Positions 4,219-5,563 of a DNA stretch of 5,563 bases are shown here, piece by piece. How positions within the stretch are numbered: position 1 is the stretch's first letter; each line of letters begins with the position of its first letter. Under the pieces are notes generated by a model. That model worked only from the letters and a program-made list of their open reading frames with translations, had not been told where the DNA came from and searched no databases. The stretch comes from Chitinophagaceae bacterium (GTDB lineage: Bacteria; Bacteroidota; Bacteroidia; Chitinophagales; UBA10324), in NCBI GenBank assembly GCA_023251195.1, contig JAHEZG010000259.1, positions 1 to 5,563 of the forward strand. Reading direction: 5' to 3'. The position numbers and the translations under genes are program-made.

Positions 4219-5563
4219 TTAGTTTTTAGTTTTTTCTTTCAACCATTTAATGGCTGCTTCCATCACTTCATCATTGATGGTTGATTCATTGTCCACAATC
4301 GTAAAGTCAGGATATAACTTTCCGCCATATTCATTTCCCAACCGATCGGTTTGCTTGCCCGAACAAACGAAAATCATTGCCCCGTCTGCCAGTGTAAAAT
4401 TGTAATTATAAGTGGTCAACCCATAACTTGGTTCGCCAAATGATTTTGTACCCGGTCTGAATTTGAAACTTAAAATGACCGACTCACCTGAACTGCCCGA
4501 CACCCCGTTCATCAGCAGAGCAACTTTGGGATATGGTTTGTATAATTCATATGGCGAATCTGTTTTAATCACTACTGAATCCTGATCGCGGATTTCTCCA
4601 TTCCAGTAACCAACACTATAAGTGATAATGCCATTTTTTTTATCCCGGTCGAATATGCCCTCACCTAAAACCGGACCTAACCCTAACAACATAGGCCAGC
4701 AATCGCCACCGGAGTTATCGCGGTCATCTACAATCCACCCGATTATATTTTTGTTGTCCACCAGCTTAATAATTGCTTTCAGACTGTCGGCATATTTTTT
4801 TTGCATTACCGGATTTATTGCCTTGCATTCGGGGATTTTTAAATACCCGATATTATCGTTTATCAATTTTCCGGACGGCAACAACAGAACGGTATCTTCT
4901 GCTCTGTTTAAATACCGGGCTTCTTCCGGAGTTTGAAAAAAACTATGATGATCGTTTAAGCCATCCAATATAAAACGGATGGCACTGTAACAGTCAGCAG
5001 GCACTTTTGCATCGGCAGCATTCAGGTTGGCATCATTTACAAGACTTTTAAAATCAACCGAGTCTTTATTCATGGCATATTTTGCTATCAGGTTAACAGC
5101 CGAATCAAGGTATGCTTTTGCATCAGCGGATTGCGCTATTATATTAACCGGAAGCTTTTCTATCGTTATGTTATCAAACCAAACTTCTCCTTCTCCCCTC
5201 ATCACGCAAAAAGCGGCTATTGAATCGGCCGACTTCGGCACAATAAAATCAATATAAATTCTTTGCCACTCCTGATCGTTTAGCAGCAATTGCTGAACCA
5301 GTCCGAAGGTTTTAGTTCCGCTGTAAACCCTTGCGCAGATTCCAGCCGTGGCATTCACCAACGATTTTATTTTTACATCGGCACTCAATCTTAATTTTTC
5401 AAGTGTATCAGTTGCCTCATAACCTGTTTTCTGTTTCAACTGACACCAATAGCTGCTGCCCATGCTGCTGATGTGAAGCACATAACAGTTTTTTTTAGTT
5501 TCATCTTTAATAACCGCAGCACTATACCCCGGTTGCATGGATGGATCTTGTGTGGCGGGATTA
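4219..5563 (-). CDS. Peptidase S41 family protein with N-terminal jelly-roll-like region, 5' end outside window
   Basis: The frame ends at TAA 4219-4221 and remains open to the right edge. The first internal ATG (5536-5538) is preceded by in-frame NPATQDPS, so the true start lies beyond the window. Numbering from that Met: residues 1-128 are β-rich and end in EGEVWFDNITIEKL, typical of a galactose-binding-like domain set before S41 peptidases in Bacteroidota. Residues 135-200 are helical and end in LNDHHSFF, with candidate catalytic His197/198. No PDZ insert is seen before the core at about 225-415. Core motifs are NIGYLKIP, WIVDDRDNSGGD (268-279, oxyanion-side loop), NGVSGSSGES (344-353, nucleophile most likely Ser349), FGEPSYGLTT and GGKLYPDFTI. 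The position where CtpA-type enzymes have the catalytic Lys, 25 residues after Ser, is Leu374. A Ser-Lys dyad is therefore unlikely and a tricorn-like Ser/His mechanism fits better. It is probably exported, but the signal peptide is out of view. Confidence 0.88.
   Translation of the reverse strand, partial: NPATQDPSMQPGYSAAVIKDETKKNCYVLHISSMGSSYWCQLKQKTGYEATDTLEKLRLSADVKIKSLVNATAGICARVYSGTKTFGLVQQLLLNDQEWQRIYIDFIVPKSADSIAAFCVMRGEGEVWFDNITIEKLPVNIIAQSADAKAYLDSAVNLIAKYAMNKDSVDFKSLVNDANLNAADAKVPADCYSAIRFILDGLNDHHSFFQTPEEARYLNRAEDTVLLLPSGKLINDNIGYLKIPECKAINPVMQKKYADSLKAIIKLVDNKNIIGWIVDDRDNSGGDCWPMLLGLGPVLGEGIFDRDKKNGIITYSVGYWNGEIRDQDSVVIKTDSPYELYKPYPKVALLMNGVSGSSGESVILSFKFRPGTKSFGEPSYGLTTYNYNFTLADGAMIFVCSGKQTDRLGNEYGGKLYPDFTIVDNESTINDEVMEAAIKWLKEKTKN

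Noticed and set aside
4622..5257. Plus-strand open frames at 4622-4936, 4773-4973 and 5027-5257 opposite the S41 gene.
   Set aside because: They lie wholly antisense to a well-supported coding region and show no recognisable domain.

Overview
The window looks like chromosome from an environmental Bacteroidota (Bacteroidia/Chitinophagia-like) bacterium. Two proteins end in a Por/type IX secretion (T9SS) sorting domain. One carries the FISUMP ('Fibrobacter succinogenes major paralogous') domain, and the YitT-type membrane protein has a Bacteroidota-like sequence. Base composition leans to A+T, and no gene has a strong Shine-Dalgarno, which is usual in this phylum. No rRNA, tRNA, CRISPR array or transposase gene was seen.

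All genes lie on the minus strand, so transcription runs from high to low coordinates. In that order: (1) a peptidase S41 family protein with an N-terminal jelly-roll-like region, its 5' end beyond the right edge (4219-5563); (2) a secreted FISUMP protein with a T9SS tail (3089-4030); (3) after 25 bp, a small PH-domain-like cytoplasmic protein (2725-3063); (4) a YitT/DUF2179 membrane protein split by a one-base frameshift at about 1905 (1394-2370); (5) a secreted binding-type protein with a T9SS tail (435-1268); (6) a small putative zinc-ribbon protein whose 3' end is beyond the left edge (1-237). The genes do not form an obvious single pathway. The shared theme is export to the cell surface and envelope by T9SS. 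Only 3089-4030 and 2725-3063 are close enough to suggest co-transcription.

The most unusual content is between the genes. The gaps at 238-434, 1269-1393, 2371-2724 and 4031-4218 are full of inverted repeats. Two families recur within this window. Family A is a hairpin-type element (270-336, 1316-1381, about 2471-2516) with a conserved interior (GCATTGCT on the left, GCGGAGAG or CGAGAG plus a CA on the right) but different pairing arms in each copy. Family B is a roughly 70-nt element (348-419 and 2594-2660) with a conserved core, CGAAGCA then 5-6 nt then GAAGACAAT. Its closing stem is perfect in both copies but of unrelated sequence, which is the pattern of compensatory change. A precedes B in two gaps. 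This suggests a structured, probably mobile or RNA-encoding intergenic repeat, and it is the part most worth following up. The gap 4031-4218 holds a different palindrome cluster, including a short CAGGCT-G-AGCCTG palindrome.
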